A stretch of DNA of 64,000 nt from Conyzicola lurida. GTDB taxonomy: Bacteria > Actinomycetota > Actinomycetes > Actinomycetales > Microbacteriaceae. Below the pieces are notes generated by a model. It searched no databases and was not told where the DNA came from. It saw only the letters and a program-made list of their open reading frames with translations. Each line of letters begins with the position of its first letter. Position 1 is the first letter of the stretch. This document shows, piece by piece, positions 34,782 through 42,939 of this stretch. The stretch covers positions 2,108,001-2,172,000 of the forward strand of contig NZ_JACHMJ010000001.1 of NCBI RefSeq assembly GCF_014204935.1, written 5' to 3'. Position numbers and translations under genes: made by a program.

Positions 34782-35597
34782 CTAGTGCGGCGACTGCAAC
34801 TGCTCGGGATCGGCCACCGCAGTGGTCGGGGAACATCCCAGCTCCCCCGGCTGCAGCAGCACGGCCGGCGGGTAGACGTCGGCCACTGCGCCATCCACGA
34901 GGCTCACCAGCACGCAGTCGCTGGAGTCCTGCATGGCGACTCCGATGCGGCCGTCGACGTCGGCGACAAACGGTTCGGCGAGCGATTGCAGGGCGGATGA
35001 CGGAGGGATGAGTTCCGCGCGGATGCGCGCGGCGATCTCGTCGGTGGTGAGAGTGTCGCCGCTCGCCGCGATCTCGGTCAGCACGTTTCGCGCGGCCTCG
35101 CGGGCGTTCTCGGCGAGCGTCGGGTAGACGGTGGTGTCGGGTGGCGGCGTGACGACGGGGGCGTCCGCGGGGCAGTCGAACTGTTCGGGCGCACCCTCGT
35201 CGGCGCCGTAGTAGTTGAACCCGACGCGGAAGCAGTACGGCCCGGTCGTGGTCGCGACGCCCTGGTTGTCGACGGTCTGCCCCTCCGGCACTCGGAACTC
35301 GAGGGAGCCGAACGAGTCACCGATCGCCGCCGGCTCCGTCGCCGTGATGCCGATGAGCTGGACGAGGCTGTTCTCGCCCGCCGCCTGCACCGCGCGGCGG
35401 GCAGCGAAGTCGATGTCGTCGTTGCGGTCGTAGGCGATGTCGCTCACGAGCTGTTCGACGCGGGCGCGGGCGTCGTCGCGGGCCCGGCTCTCGACATCAT
35501 CGGCAACGGGCAACTGCGAGCAGCCGGTCAGAGCGAGCAGGGCGACTGCGGCGGCCGCGATCGCCCGCGTCGCCGGTCTCTCGAGGATGCCGTGCAT
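34782..35597 (-). CDS. Hypothetical lipoprotein
   Basis: A 271-residue secreted lipoprotein of unknown family. A signal peptide with lipobox LTGC places the lipid-bearing Cys at about residue 26. The mature part has a region VEQLVSDIAYDRNDDIDFAARR, then a beta-rich segment ending in GPYCFRVGFNYYG, a Pro-rich stretch and a final LGCSPTT. Cys residues after the lipobox may form disulfides. TAGCGT lies six bases before ATG 35597. It ends 28 bp upstream of nadK's start, and both genes are on the minus strand. Confidence 0.8.
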   Translation of the reverse strand: MHGILERPATRAIAAAAVALLALTGCSQLPVADDVESRARDDARARVEQLVSDIAYDRNDDIDFAARRAVQAAGENSLVQLIGITATEPAAIGDSFGSLEFRVPEGQTVDNQGVATTTGPYCFRVGFNYYGADEGAPEQFDCPADAPVVTPPPDTTVYPTLAENAREAARNVLTEIAASGDTLTTDEIAARIRAELIPPSSALQSLAEPFVADVDGRIGVAMQDSSDCVLVSLVDGAVADVYPPAVLLQPGELGCSPTTAVADPEQLQSPH

Positions 35598-35617
35598 GCG
35601 CTCACGCTACCGCGCTG

Positions 35618-35725
35618 GTTCATCATTCAGGTCGGATCGGGCGCGGGTGCGACCTGCGCCGCGAGAGGTCGGGGCTTCGACGGGGTTGAGCCGCGGCATC
35701 CGGCGATCGAGCCTGAATGATGAAC
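35618..35725. repeat. 108-bp palindrome-ended repeat, copy 1
   Basis: A 108-bp unit with 14-bp perfect terminal inverted repeats (GTTCATCATTCAGG at the left, its complement at the right), a GC-rich centre and a central GACGGGGTTGAGCC. It differs from copy 2 at about four positions. No open frame. Confidence 0.85.
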
Positions 35726-35733
35726 GGCGAGGT

Positions 35734-35756
35734 CGGGTTTCGACGAGCTCAACCCG
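35734..35756 (+). repeat. Dispersed intergenic repeat, variant copy
   Basis: A variant with GACGAGCTC in place of GACAGGCTC, downstream of the monooxygenase-fold gene. Confidence 0.8.
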
Positions 35757-36060
35757 CTCGCTGCGGGGCCACCGGGGCGAAGTGCGTGACCGTGGGGAAA
35801 GGGTCGTAGAAGTGGTGCAGCAGTGCGCGCCACTCCTGATACTGCGGCGAGCCGCGGAAGCCGATCTCGTGCGCCTCGACGGAGTCCCATTGGATCAGCA
35901 TGAGGTACTGGTTCGGGTGTTCGATGCCGCGGCTGAGGGTCAGACCACGGAAGCCGGGCATGCCCGCGACGAGGGGCCGCGCGATCGCAAAGGCGGCCTC
36001 GAACTCGCGCTCGCCGCCCGGACGTACGGGCAGAATCACGTGCTCGAGGATGCCGTCCAT
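35749..36060 (-). CDS. Antibiotic-biosynthesis-monooxygenase (ABM) domain protein
   Basis: A 103-residue ferredoxin-like dimeric protein. The family pattern is VILPVRPGGEREFEAAFAIA, then GFRGLTLSRGIEHPNQYLMLIQWDSVEAHEIGFR and the LHHFYDPFPTVTHF end. Members act as cofactor-free monooxygenases or heme-degrading enzymes; the activity here is not predictable. It is unusual in being flanked on both sides by 108-bp palindrome-ended repeats in the same orientation. TAGCCT lies six bases before ATG 36060. Confidence 0.88.
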   Translation of the reverse strand: MDGILEHVILPVRPGGEREFEAAFAIARPLVAGMPGFRGLTLSRGIEHPNQYLMLIQWDSVEAHEIGFRGSPQYQEWRALLHHFYDPFPTVTHFAPVAPQRAG

Positions 36061-36078
36061 GCGGTCAGGCTACCGCCC

Positions 36079-36186
36079 GTTCATCATTCAGGCCGGATCG
36101 AGCGCGGGTGCGGCCTGCGCCGCGAGAAGTCGGGGCTTCGACGGGGTTGAGCCGCGGCATCCGGCGATCGAGCCTGAATGATGAAC
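36079..36186. repeat. 108-bp palindrome-ended repeat, copy 2
   Basis: Same length and terminal inverted repeats as copy 1, in the same orientation, on the other side of the ABM-domain gene. The flanking GGCGAGGT is shared with copy 1, so the duplication may be slightly longer. Confidence 0.85.
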
Positions 36187-36195
36187 GGCGAGGTG

Positions 36196-36278
36196 GGGGT
36201 TCGACAGGCTCAACCCGCTTCGGCAGGGGTTTCGACAGGCTCAACCCGCTGGAGTGGGTTGAGCCTGTCGAAACCCGG
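36196..36278. repeat. Three dispersed-repeat copies
   Basis: Two forward copies followed by one reverse copy (GGGTTGAGCCTGTCGAAACC). The last two form a hairpin just downstream of the beta-glucosidase stop codon. Confidence 0.85.
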
Positions 36279-36286
36279 TAGCCGCG

Positions 36287-37459
36287 CTACAGGCCGTTGT
36301 TGCGCGCCACCTCGCCGTACCAGGACGCGCTGGGCTTCGGGGTGCGGGCGAACGTCTCCTTGTCCCAGGCGATGAGGCCGAAAGTGGGGGCGTAGCCGGA
36401 GGCCCATTCGTAGTTGTCGAGCGCGGACCAGTGCTGGTAGCCGAGCAGCTCGATGCCGTCCTCGATGCAGGCGTGCAGGCCCTCGAGGGCGCCGCGGGTG
36501 TAGTCGATGCGGCGCGGGTCGTCCTGCGTCGCGATGCCGTTCTCGGTCACCATGACGGGCACGTGGCCGCTCAGCTCCCACGCAGCACGCACGCCGATGC
36601 CGGCCGCTGGCGGGAAGTACTCCCACTCGGTCAGCGTCTTCTCCACCTCGGGGCGGGGCGGGCGGATGCCCTCGGGGCCGACGATGTTGCGCGTGTAGGC
36701 CTGCACACCGACGAAGTCATCGCCCGCGATGTTCTCGAGGTACCAGTTCTCGGCAGGGTCGGCGATCTCCTTCAACTTCTCGGCAGCGCCATCCTCGGGA
36801 GCCGCCTCGAACGCCTGGGTCGCAACCGTCCAGCCCGTCTTGAGGCCAGAGACCTGCGACAGCACCTCGCGCGACCGCTGGTGCGAGAGCAGCAGGGCGT
36901 CGGCGACGGCGAGGTCGGGCTTGGGCAGACCGTAGGCGACGAGGTTCGACGCGTCCTCTCCCCCGGCGAGCATCGCGGCGATGTTCGGCTCGTTGATCGT
37001 GCAGACGTAGTTCACGCCTTCCGCCACCACGGGCAGCGCGAGCTCGGTGTAGCGGGCGAACAGGTCGGCGGCGTCGGGCGCGCGCCAGAAGCCGTCGCGC
37101 TCGAACCAGCGCGGCACGGTGAAGTGCATGAGCGTCACGATCGGCTCGATGCCGAACTCGTGGGCCGCGTCGACCATGCGGCGGTAGTGGTCGATCGAGG
37201 CGCGCGAGACGAGCCCTCGCTCGGGCTCGATGCGCGACCACTCGATGCTGAAGCGGTAGGAGTTGAGGCCGAGGTCGGCGAGCAGTTTCATGTCTTCGCG
37301 GTACCGGTGGTAGCTGTCCGCGGCGTCGCCGCTGGGCTCGACGATCGTCGTGCCGGGCTCGTTCTCGTGCACCCACCAGTTGCTGTTGACGTTGTTGCCC
37401 TCGATCTGGTGGGCTGCCGTCGCGGCGCCCCAGAGGAAGCCGTCGGGGAAAGTAAGCAT
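36287..37459 (-). CDS. Glycoside hydrolase family 1 beta-glucosidase
   Basis: A 390-residue GH1 enzyme. The acid/base residue is Glu157 in CTINEPNIAAM and the nucleophile Glu306 in VMVTENGIATQ. The first strand reads FLWGAATAAHQIEG and FSIEWSRIEPERG follows, both family hallmarks. It has no signal peptide, so it cleaves imported beta-glucosides (cellobiose or similar) in the cytoplasm. It is the last gene of the operon with the ABC importer, 46 bp after the double ATPase gene, and its GGAGA site supports ATG 37459. Length is somewhat short for GH1 (typically 430-480). Confidence 0.95.
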   Translation of the reverse strand: MLTFPDGFLWGAATAAHQIEGNNVNSNWWVHENEPGTTIVEPSGDAADSYHRYREDMKLLADLGLNSYRFSIEWSRIEPERGLVSRASIDHYRRMVDAAHEFGIEPIVTLMHFTVPRWFERDGFWRAPDAADLFARYTELALPVVAEGVNYVCTINEPNIAAMLAGGEDASNLVAYGLPKPDLAVADALLLSHQRSREVLSQVSGLKTGWTVATQAFEAAPEDGAAEKLKEIADPAENWYLENIAGDDFVGVQAYTRNIVGPEGIRPPRPEVEKTLTEWEYFPPAAGIGVRAAWELSGHVPVMVTENGIATQDDPRRIDYTRGALEGLHACIEDGIELLGYQHWSALDNYEWASGYAPTFGLIAWDKETFARTPKPSASWYGEVARNNGL

Positions 37460-37505
37460 GGGTGTATCTCCTTGTGTGTTGCGGTGGACGGTCGGGCGGG
37501 TCAGA

Positions 37506-39215
37506 TCACGCGACGTCTTTGCGCGGGTTCGGAATCGCGTCGAGCAGACGCACCGTGTACTCGTCGGTCGGGTTGCGCAGCACGTCCGCGGTGTTGCCGC
37601 GCTCGACGACGCGGCCCTGGTTGAGCACCATGATGTTGTCGGTGACGACGCGGGCCGAGAGCAGGTCGTGCGTGATGTAGAGCATCGAGACGCCCCACTG
37701 TTCGCGCAGGTCCTCGAGCAGCGCGAGCACGCCGGCGCGCAACGAGACGTCGAGCATCGAGACCGGCTCGTCGGCGATGATCATCTGCGGGTTGCTGGCG
37801 AGCGCACGGGCGATAACGACGCGCTGGCGCTGCCCGCCCGACAGCTGGTGTGGCAGTTTTGCGGCGAATTCCTCGACCGGCGAGAGCCCGACGGTGTCGA
37901 GCAGCTCGAGCACGCGGCGGCGCGCGTCCTGCCCGCGCAGCCCGGTGAAGTTCACGACCGGACGGGTCAGCGTGTACTCGACCGTGTGCAGCGGGTTGAG
38001 CGCGGAGTACGGGTCCTGGAACACCATCTGCACGTCCGAGTGCAGCTGGCGGAACTGGCCGCGGCGCAGCTTCGCCACATCGACGTCGCCGAACATGATG
38101 GATCCGCTCGAGGGCTTCTCGACCGCGGTGATGAGCTTGGCGATGGTCGACTTGCCGCTGCCCGACGCGCCGACGAGGGCGAGCGACTGCCCGGGCTCGA
38201 GCGTGAACGAGACGTCGTCGACGGCGAGCACCTGGCTCTCGCCCCGACGCGGTGCGGGGTAGACCTTGGAGACGCCCGTGACCACCATCGACTTCTGGTC
38301 GGTGCGCTGCTCGCGCGACGACACCGTGGGAGGGTGGGTCGCGCCGCTGGCCCTCTTTGCGCCGGTCGCCGCGCGCTCGTTGCGGTCGACGAAGCCGGGC
38401 AGCTCGACGACCTCGGCGCGCGGGTCGGCGTAGTGCGAGAGCAGCATGCGGGTGTAGTCGTTCTGCGGGTTGTGCAGGATGTCGCGGGCCGACGCGTCCT
38501 CGACGATGCGGCCCTCGTGCATCACCATGACGCGCTGGGCCGACTCGAGCACGATGCCGAGATCGTGGCTGATGAGGATCGCGGTGAAGTTCTCGGCCTT
38601 CTGCAGCTCGATGATCGTGTTCATCACGGCGTGCTGCACGAGCACGTCGAGCGCGGTCGTCGGTTCGTCGAACACCATGAGCTGCGGTTCGAGCGAGAGG
38701 GCGAGGGCGATGGAGACGCGCTGTCGCATGCCTCCCGAGAGTTCGCCCGGGAAGCGGTCGAGCACGGTGGCCGGCAGCTCGACCTTGCCGACGAGTTCGA
38801 GCGCGCGGTCGTTCCAACGGTCGTGCGTCACGTGGCCGTGGGCCCGGAAGATGTCGACGAAGTGGTTGCGGATGCTGCGCACGGGGTTGAGCGCGTTCAT
38901 GCCGCTCTGCAGCACCATGGCGATGCCGCCGTGGCGTTGCTCGCGAAGCTGCTCGGGGCTCAGGCTCGCGATGTCCTTGCCGCCGAAGAGGATGCGGCCC
39001 TTCTCGATGTGCGCGGGCGGCTTGCTCAGCCCGGTGAGCGCGAAGCCGAGGGTCGACTTGCCCGAACCGGACTCGCCGACCAGGCCGACGAACTCGCCGC
39101 GTGCCAGCCGCAGCTCGACGTTGCGCACCGCGTGGGTGGCCTCGTCGCCGTAGCCGTAGTCGACCGAGAGGTCGTGGACCTCGAGGATGGTCTCGTTGTT
39201 CTGGACGTTCGTCAC
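37506..39215 (-). CDS. Fused double ABC ATPase of an oligopeptide-type sugar importer (DppD-DppF fusion)
   Basis: A 569-residue protein with two ABC ATPase domains. Domain 1: P-loop GESGSGKST near residue 41, LSGGMRQRVSIALAL and FDEPTTALD. Domain 2: P-loop GASGSGKST near 350, LSGGQRQRVVIARAL and ADEPVSMLD. It powers the permease pair encoded upstream. GTG at 39215 overlaps the permease stop (GTGA) and has AAGGAG upstream, so frames extending to 39611 are rejected. In most organisms the two ATPases are separate genes; the fused form occurs in many actinobacteria. Confidence 0.93.
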   Translation of the reverse strand: MTNVQNNETILEVHDLSVDYGYGDEATHAVRNVELRLARGEFVGLVGESGSGKSTLGFALTGLSKPPAHIEKGRILFGGKDIASLSPEQLREQRHGGIAMVLQSGMNALNPVRSIRNHFVDIFRAHGHVTHDRWNDRALELVGKVELPATVLDRFPGELSGGMRQRVSIALALSLEPQLMVFDEPTTALDVLVQHAVMNTIIELQKAENFTAILISHDLGIVLESAQRVMVMHEGRIVEDASARDILHNPQNDYTRMLLSHYADPRAEVVELPGFVDRNERAATGAKRASGATHPPTVSSREQRTDQKSMVVTGVSKVYPAPRRGESQVLAVDDVSFTLEPGQSLALVGASGSGKSTIAKLITAVEKPSSGSIMFGDVDVAKLRRGQFRQLHSDVQMVFQDPYSALNPLHTVEYTLTRPVVNFTGLRGQDARRRVLELLDTVGLSPVEEFAAKLPHQLSGGQRQRVVIARALASNPQMIIADEPVSMLDVSLRAGVLALLEDLREQWGVSMLYITHDLLSARVVTDNIMVLNQGRVVERGNTADVLRNPTDEYTVRLLDAIPNPRKDVA

Positions 39216-40120
39216 TTCTTCGCTCCTTCGCGAAGGCGCGGGTTGCTGATGCCGTCCACGCCGAAGTTGATGAGGGTGAGGGAGGTCGCGAGCAACGCGA
39301 TGCACAGGCCCGGCGCGAAAAGCAGTGCCCACTGGCCGGTGAGAAGCGCGTTGGAGTTCTGCGCCCAGAACAGCATGGTTCCCCAGCTGACGATGCTCGA
39401 GTCGCCGAGCCCGAGGTACTCGAGGCCCGCCTCGGCGAGGATCGCGGCGGTGGCCGCGCCGAAGAAGTTGCCGACGATGAGGCTGGTCATGTTCGGCAGG
39501 ATCTCCCGGAACACGATGCGGAACGGCCGCTCGCCGCTGAACACCGCCGCGGTGACGAAGTCCCGCGACCGCAGCGATTGCGTCTGGCTGCGCAGCACGC
39601 GCGCTCCCCACGCCCAGCCGGTGATCACCACGACGATGATGATCATGCCGATGCCGCCGCCCGAGAGATACGCGGCGATGACGATCATCAGCGGCAGGCC
39701 GGGGATGACGAGGAACAGGTTGACGACGAAGTTGATCACGTCGGCCCAGAACCCGCGCACGTAGCCCCAGCTGAGGCCGATGAGCACGGCGATCACCGTG
39801 GAGAGCAGGCCGGCCACGAGGCCGACGAAGATACTGATCTGCGACCCCCAGAGCAGCTGGCTGAGCACGTCTTCGCCCGCGGCGGTCGTGCCGAGCCAGT
39901 GCTCCCAGCTCGAGTCGGCGCTGCGCTCGAATCCGTTCTCGCTCGCTCCGTACGGGGCGATGAGCGGGGCGAAGAGCGCCAGCAGGATGAACAGGCCGAG
40001 GATCGAAATGCCGATGCGGGCCTTGCCGTTCGACCAGATGGTCGCGGCGACGCGGGCGAACACCTGCCAGGGGCTCGGGGCCTTCTCGATCGCGGGAAGG
40101 GCGGTGGTCTGAGTAGTCAT
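39212..40120 (-). CDS. ABC permease (DppC/OppC type)
   Basis: A 302-residue inner-membrane permease. An N-terminal helix (GISILGLFILLALFAPLIAPY) precedes the six-helix BPD_transp_1 core, with the EAA-type loop FREILPNMTSLIVGNFFGAATAAILAEAGLEYLGLG. The OppC-type extracellular loop follows helix 1 (HWLGTTAAGEDVLSQLLWG). ATG 40120 has GAGGAG at eight bases; ATG 40135 (ATGA overlap with the upstream stop) is the alternative. It forms the channel with the DppB-type permease. Confidence 0.93.
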   Translation of the reverse strand: MTTQTTALPAIEKAPSPWQVFARVAATIWSNGKARIGISILGLFILLALFAPLIAPYGASENGFERSADSSWEHWLGTTAAGEDVLSQLLWGSQISIFVGLVAGLLSTVIAVLIGLSWGYVRGFWADVINFVVNLFLVIPGLPLMIVIAAYLSGGGIGMIIIVVVITGWAWGARVLRSQTQSLRSRDFVTAAVFSGERPFRIVFREILPNMTSLIVGNFFGAATAAILAEAGLEYLGLGDSSIVSWGTMLFWAQNSNALLTGQWALLFAPGLCIALLATSLTLINFGVDGISNPRLREGAKK

Positions 40121-40131
40121 CGTCGAGCTCC

Positions 40132-41187
40132 TCATCGTCTCGTGCGCGGGTCGAGCACGCCGTACAGAATGTCGACCAGGAAGTTGGCGACGAGCACGCT
40201 CACCGTGATCATCAGGAAGAGCGCCTGCATCAGCGGGTAGTCCTGGTTGGTGACCGCGTTGAACAGCAGGTAGCCGACGCCCGGGTACCCGAACACGCGC
40301 TCGACCAGGATCGAGCCGCCGACCACGCCGCCGAGGGCGAGACCGAACGACGTGAGGTTGGGCAGGATGGCGTTTCGAGCGGCATAGCGGAGTGCGACGG
40401 TCCGCGGCTTGAGGCCGTTGGCCTCCGCGAAGGTGACGTAGTCGTCGCCGAGGGTCGAGATCATGGTGTTGCGCATACCGAGGATCCAGCCGCCGAGCGA
40501 GGTGATGAGGATCGTCAACGCCGGCAGGAACGCGTGGTAGAGCGCGTCGCCGAGGAACTCGAACGACAGGTTCGGCGTCGCGGTCGGGCCGTAGGCGCCG
40601 CTCGTGGGGAACAGGCGCCAGACGTAGCCGGCGAAGAACAGCAGCAGCAGCGCGGTCCAGAAGTACGGGAACGCGCTGGCGAACGAGCCGGCGAGGGTCG
40701 GCAGGCTGTCGAGCCAGGTTCCGCGCTTCCACGCGGCGAGCACGCCGAGCAGGGTTCCGATCACGAACGCGACGACCGTGACGACACCGACGAGCACGAG
40801 CGTGTAGGGCAGGGCGGTCGACACGAGTTCCGACACCGTCTGCGGGTAGAACGTGTACGAGACGCCGAAGTCGAGTGTGAGCACCTGGCCGATGTAGGCG
40901 AAGTACTGCTCGACGATGTTGCCCGTCGGCACGCCGAGTTGCGCCTCGATCGCGGCCTTGGTCGCGTTGCTGACCGGTCCGTTCTGCGCCAGCTTGGCGA
41001 GTGCGGCGTCGGCAGGCGACCCCGGCATGAGGCGCGGCAGCAGGAAGTTCAGCGTGATCGCGGCCCAGAGAGTGAGCACGAACAGGCCGAGCTTGCGCAG
41101 GGCGAACCCGGCCGCCCGCCGGCCGCCGCCGGTCTCGGGGACCGGCGCCGTGGCATCCGGTGTTCTGGTCAGTGTGGAGCTAGTCAT
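40132..41187 (-). CDS. ABC permease (DppB/OppB type)
   Basis: A 351-residue permease with an N-terminal helix (LGLFVLTLWAAITLNFLLPRLMPGSP), a periplasmic loop and the core helices; the EAA-type loop is ARNAILPNLTSFGLALGGVVGGSILVERVFGYPG. It overlaps the binding-protein stop codon by 8 bp, so translation is coupled. It ends PLMQALFLMITVSVLVANFLVDILYGVLDPRTR, typical of DppB. Confidence 0.93.
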   Translation of the reverse strand: MTSSTLTRTPDATAPVPETGGGRRAAGFALRKLGLFVLTLWAAITLNFLLPRLMPGSPADAALAKLAQNGPVSNATKAAIEAQLGVPTGNIVEQYFAYIGQVLTLDFGVSYTFYPQTVSELVSTALPYTLVLVGVVTVVAFVIGTLLGVLAAWKRGTWLDSLPTLAGSFASAFPYFWTALLLLFFAGYVWRLFPTSGAYGPTATPNLSFEFLGDALYHAFLPALTILITSLGGWILGMRNTMISTLGDDYVTFAEANGLKPRTVALRYAARNAILPNLTSFGLALGGVVGGSILVERVFGYPGVGYLLFNAVTNQDYPLMQALFLMITVSVLVANFLVDILYGVLDPRTRR

Positions 41188-42841
41188 CGTCGACCGCCTT
41201 CAGATGGGTGAGAACGAGCAGGGGTGTCGACTCGTAGGTCTTCGGGCTCGCGTACGGGTCGTCCTCGCTGGGCCAGCCGGTGAACTTGGCCTCGCTCACG
41301 AGACCCCACGAACCGCCGTAGTAGAGGCTGAGCACGGGCAGCTGGTCGTAGACGATCTGCTGCAGCTGGTAGCCGAGTTCGAGCTGCTCGGCCGGATCGA
41401 TCGCGACCTTGTACTGGTCGAGGATCGCCTGCGCCTCGGGGCTGTCGAAGCGCTCGAAGTTGTTGCCCGCCTCCTCGCCGACCGGCTTGAGGAAGTCGCT
41501 CGAGAGCAGCGTGTTGAAGTCGCGGAAGATCGACCCGGTACCGCCGGTGCCGCCCATCGCGAAGTCGTACTCGCCGTTGCGCAGCGCGAGCTGGTACGCG
41601 GCGGGCTGGGGCGAGTCGACCTTCACGTCGATGCCGAGGGCGCCCCACTGCTTCTGCACCTCCTGCACTCCCTTGAGCCAGTCGTTGTAGCCGTTAGCGG
41701 TGGTGATGGAGAAGCTCAGCTGGGTTCCGCCGGCGTCGACGAGCTTGCCGTCCTGCTGGGTATACCCGGCCTGGGCGAAGAACTCGAGGGCCGTCGCGTC
41801 ATCCTTCTCGAGCAGTCCGGCGTTGGGGATCGACGGGTCGAGCGCGTCCTGCTGGAAGGGCAGGAGGATGTTGGTCTGGCCGGCCGGCTCCATGTATCCC
41901 TCGGCCGCGGCGTCGCCGACGGCCGCGCGGTCGAGTGCCGCGGAGAGCCCCTTACGCACGTTCAGGTCGTTGAACGGCGCCTTGGTCAGGTTGGGGAAGA
42001 GCGCGATCGTGCCTCCCGGCGGGAACCAGTAGGTGTTCTTATTGCCGGCGGCGACCCAGGTGCCGTCGACGTCGCTGATGAACGAGTACGCCCAGTCGTA
42101 GCCCTTGGTGGCGACGTCGAGCTGCGTGTTCGTGGCCGGCAGGATGATGTGCTCGGCGGCGACCTTGTCGGCCTGCCAGTAGTCGGGGTTCTTGTCGACC
42201 GTGTACTGCTGGGCGGCGAAGTTTCCGAGCGTGTACGGACCGGTGCCGACGGGGTCGGGATTGCGGTAGGTCTCGGGGTCGTCGACGTCTTTCCAGATGT
42301 GCTCTGGCACGATCAGCGTCGTGCCGATGAGCTGCGCGGCGGGAACGTCGGGGGCGGTGAGGTGCACCGTGACCGTAGTTTCGGTGGTCTCGACGCTCTC
42401 GATGTAGCCCCAGATGCCCTGGATGTCGAAAGCCGGTACGTCCTTCAGCAACTGGAAGCTGTAGGCCACGTCGGCACTGGTGAAGGGCTCGCCGTCGCTC
42501 CAGGTGACTCCGTCACGGATCTCGTAGACGACCGTCGACGGGTCGGGGAGTTCGTAGCCGGTCGCGAGCCACGGGTGCTCTTCGCCGGTCACGTTGTCGA
42601 GGATCACCAGCGGCTCGTACATGTAGAACGCGGCGGTGCGCTTGTTCACCATGTACGGGTTGAAGTTGCGTTCGAAGAGCGGCGATCCGTTGTCCGCGGC
42701 GACGAGCATGGTGTCGTCGGGGATGGACGGGTCGGGGGCGCTGGTGATCTGGATACTGCAGGCCGCGAGCATCGTGCTCGCCGTCACTACCGCCAGCGCG
42801 GCGAGGACGCGCAGGGGCTTCGATCGGGTGGGGTGCATCAT
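41180..42841 (-). CDS. Family-5 ABC solute-binding lipoprotein (probable oligosaccharide binder)
   Basis: About 553 residues, a periplasmic-type binding protein anchored by a lipobox (TMLAAC, Cys near residue 27). Family SBP_bac_5 signatures are visible: YEIRDGVTWSDGEPFTSADVAYSFQLL and the C-terminal ALDRAAVGDAAAEGY region. The peptide/opine/nickel family also binds beta-oligosaccharides in several bacteria. Its operon ends with a GH1 beta-glucosidase, so cellobiose or another beta-glucoside is the likely ligand. The start is uncertain: ATG 42841/42838 gives a normal-length signal, ATG 42865 is the alternative, and 42913 lies inside the promoter. Confidence 0.9.
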   Translation of the reverse strand: MMHPTRSKPLRVLAALAVVTASTMLAACSIQITSAPDPSIPDDTMLVAADNGSPLFERNFNPYMVNKRTAAFYMYEPLVILDNVTGEEHPWLATGYELPDPSTVVYEIRDGVTWSDGEPFTSADVAYSFQLLKDVPAFDIQGIWGYIESVETTETTVTVHLTAPDVPAAQLIGTTLIVPEHIWKDVDDPETYRNPDPVGTGPYTLGNFAAQQYTVDKNPDYWQADKVAAEHIILPATNTQLDVATKGYDWAYSFISDVDGTWVAAGNKNTYWFPPGGTIALFPNLTKAPFNDLNVRKGLSAALDRAAVGDAAAEGYMEPAGQTNILLPFQQDALDPSIPNAGLLEKDDATALEFFAQAGYTQQDGKLVDAGGTQLSFSITTANGYNDWLKGVQEVQKQWGALGIDVKVDSPQPAAYQLALRNGEYDFAMGGTGGTGSIFRDFNTLLSSDFLKPVGEEAGNNFERFDSPEAQAILDQYKVAIDPAEQLELGYQLQQIVYDQLPVLSLYYGGSWGLVSEAKFTGWPSEDDPYASPKTYESTPLLVLTHLKAVDDD

Positions 42842-42884
42842 TACTACCGTTTTCTCAGTCGTCATTGAGCTGAACCGTTCCCCC

Positions 42885-42913
42885 ACTGTATGCGCATACA
42901 TTTCTGACCGCAA
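42885..42913 (-). promoter_or_regulatory. Promoter with palindromic LacI-type operator
   Basis: On the minus strand TTGCGG (42913-42908) and TACAGT (42890-42885) are 17 nt apart. The perfect 14-bp palindrome TGTATGCGCATACA (42887-42900) overlaps the spacer and -10 box. A CpG-centred palindrome of this size is typical of LacI-family operators, and the LacI gene is directly upstream. Confidence 0.75.
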
Positions 42914-42939
42914 CCCTGCGTGCGTTTCGGCTCGCTCCG

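Noticed and set aside
35618-36186. CRISPR-like array interpretation of the two 108-bp repeats
   Set aside because: Only two copies with a gene between, palindromic ends, and no short regularly spaced repeats or cas genes.
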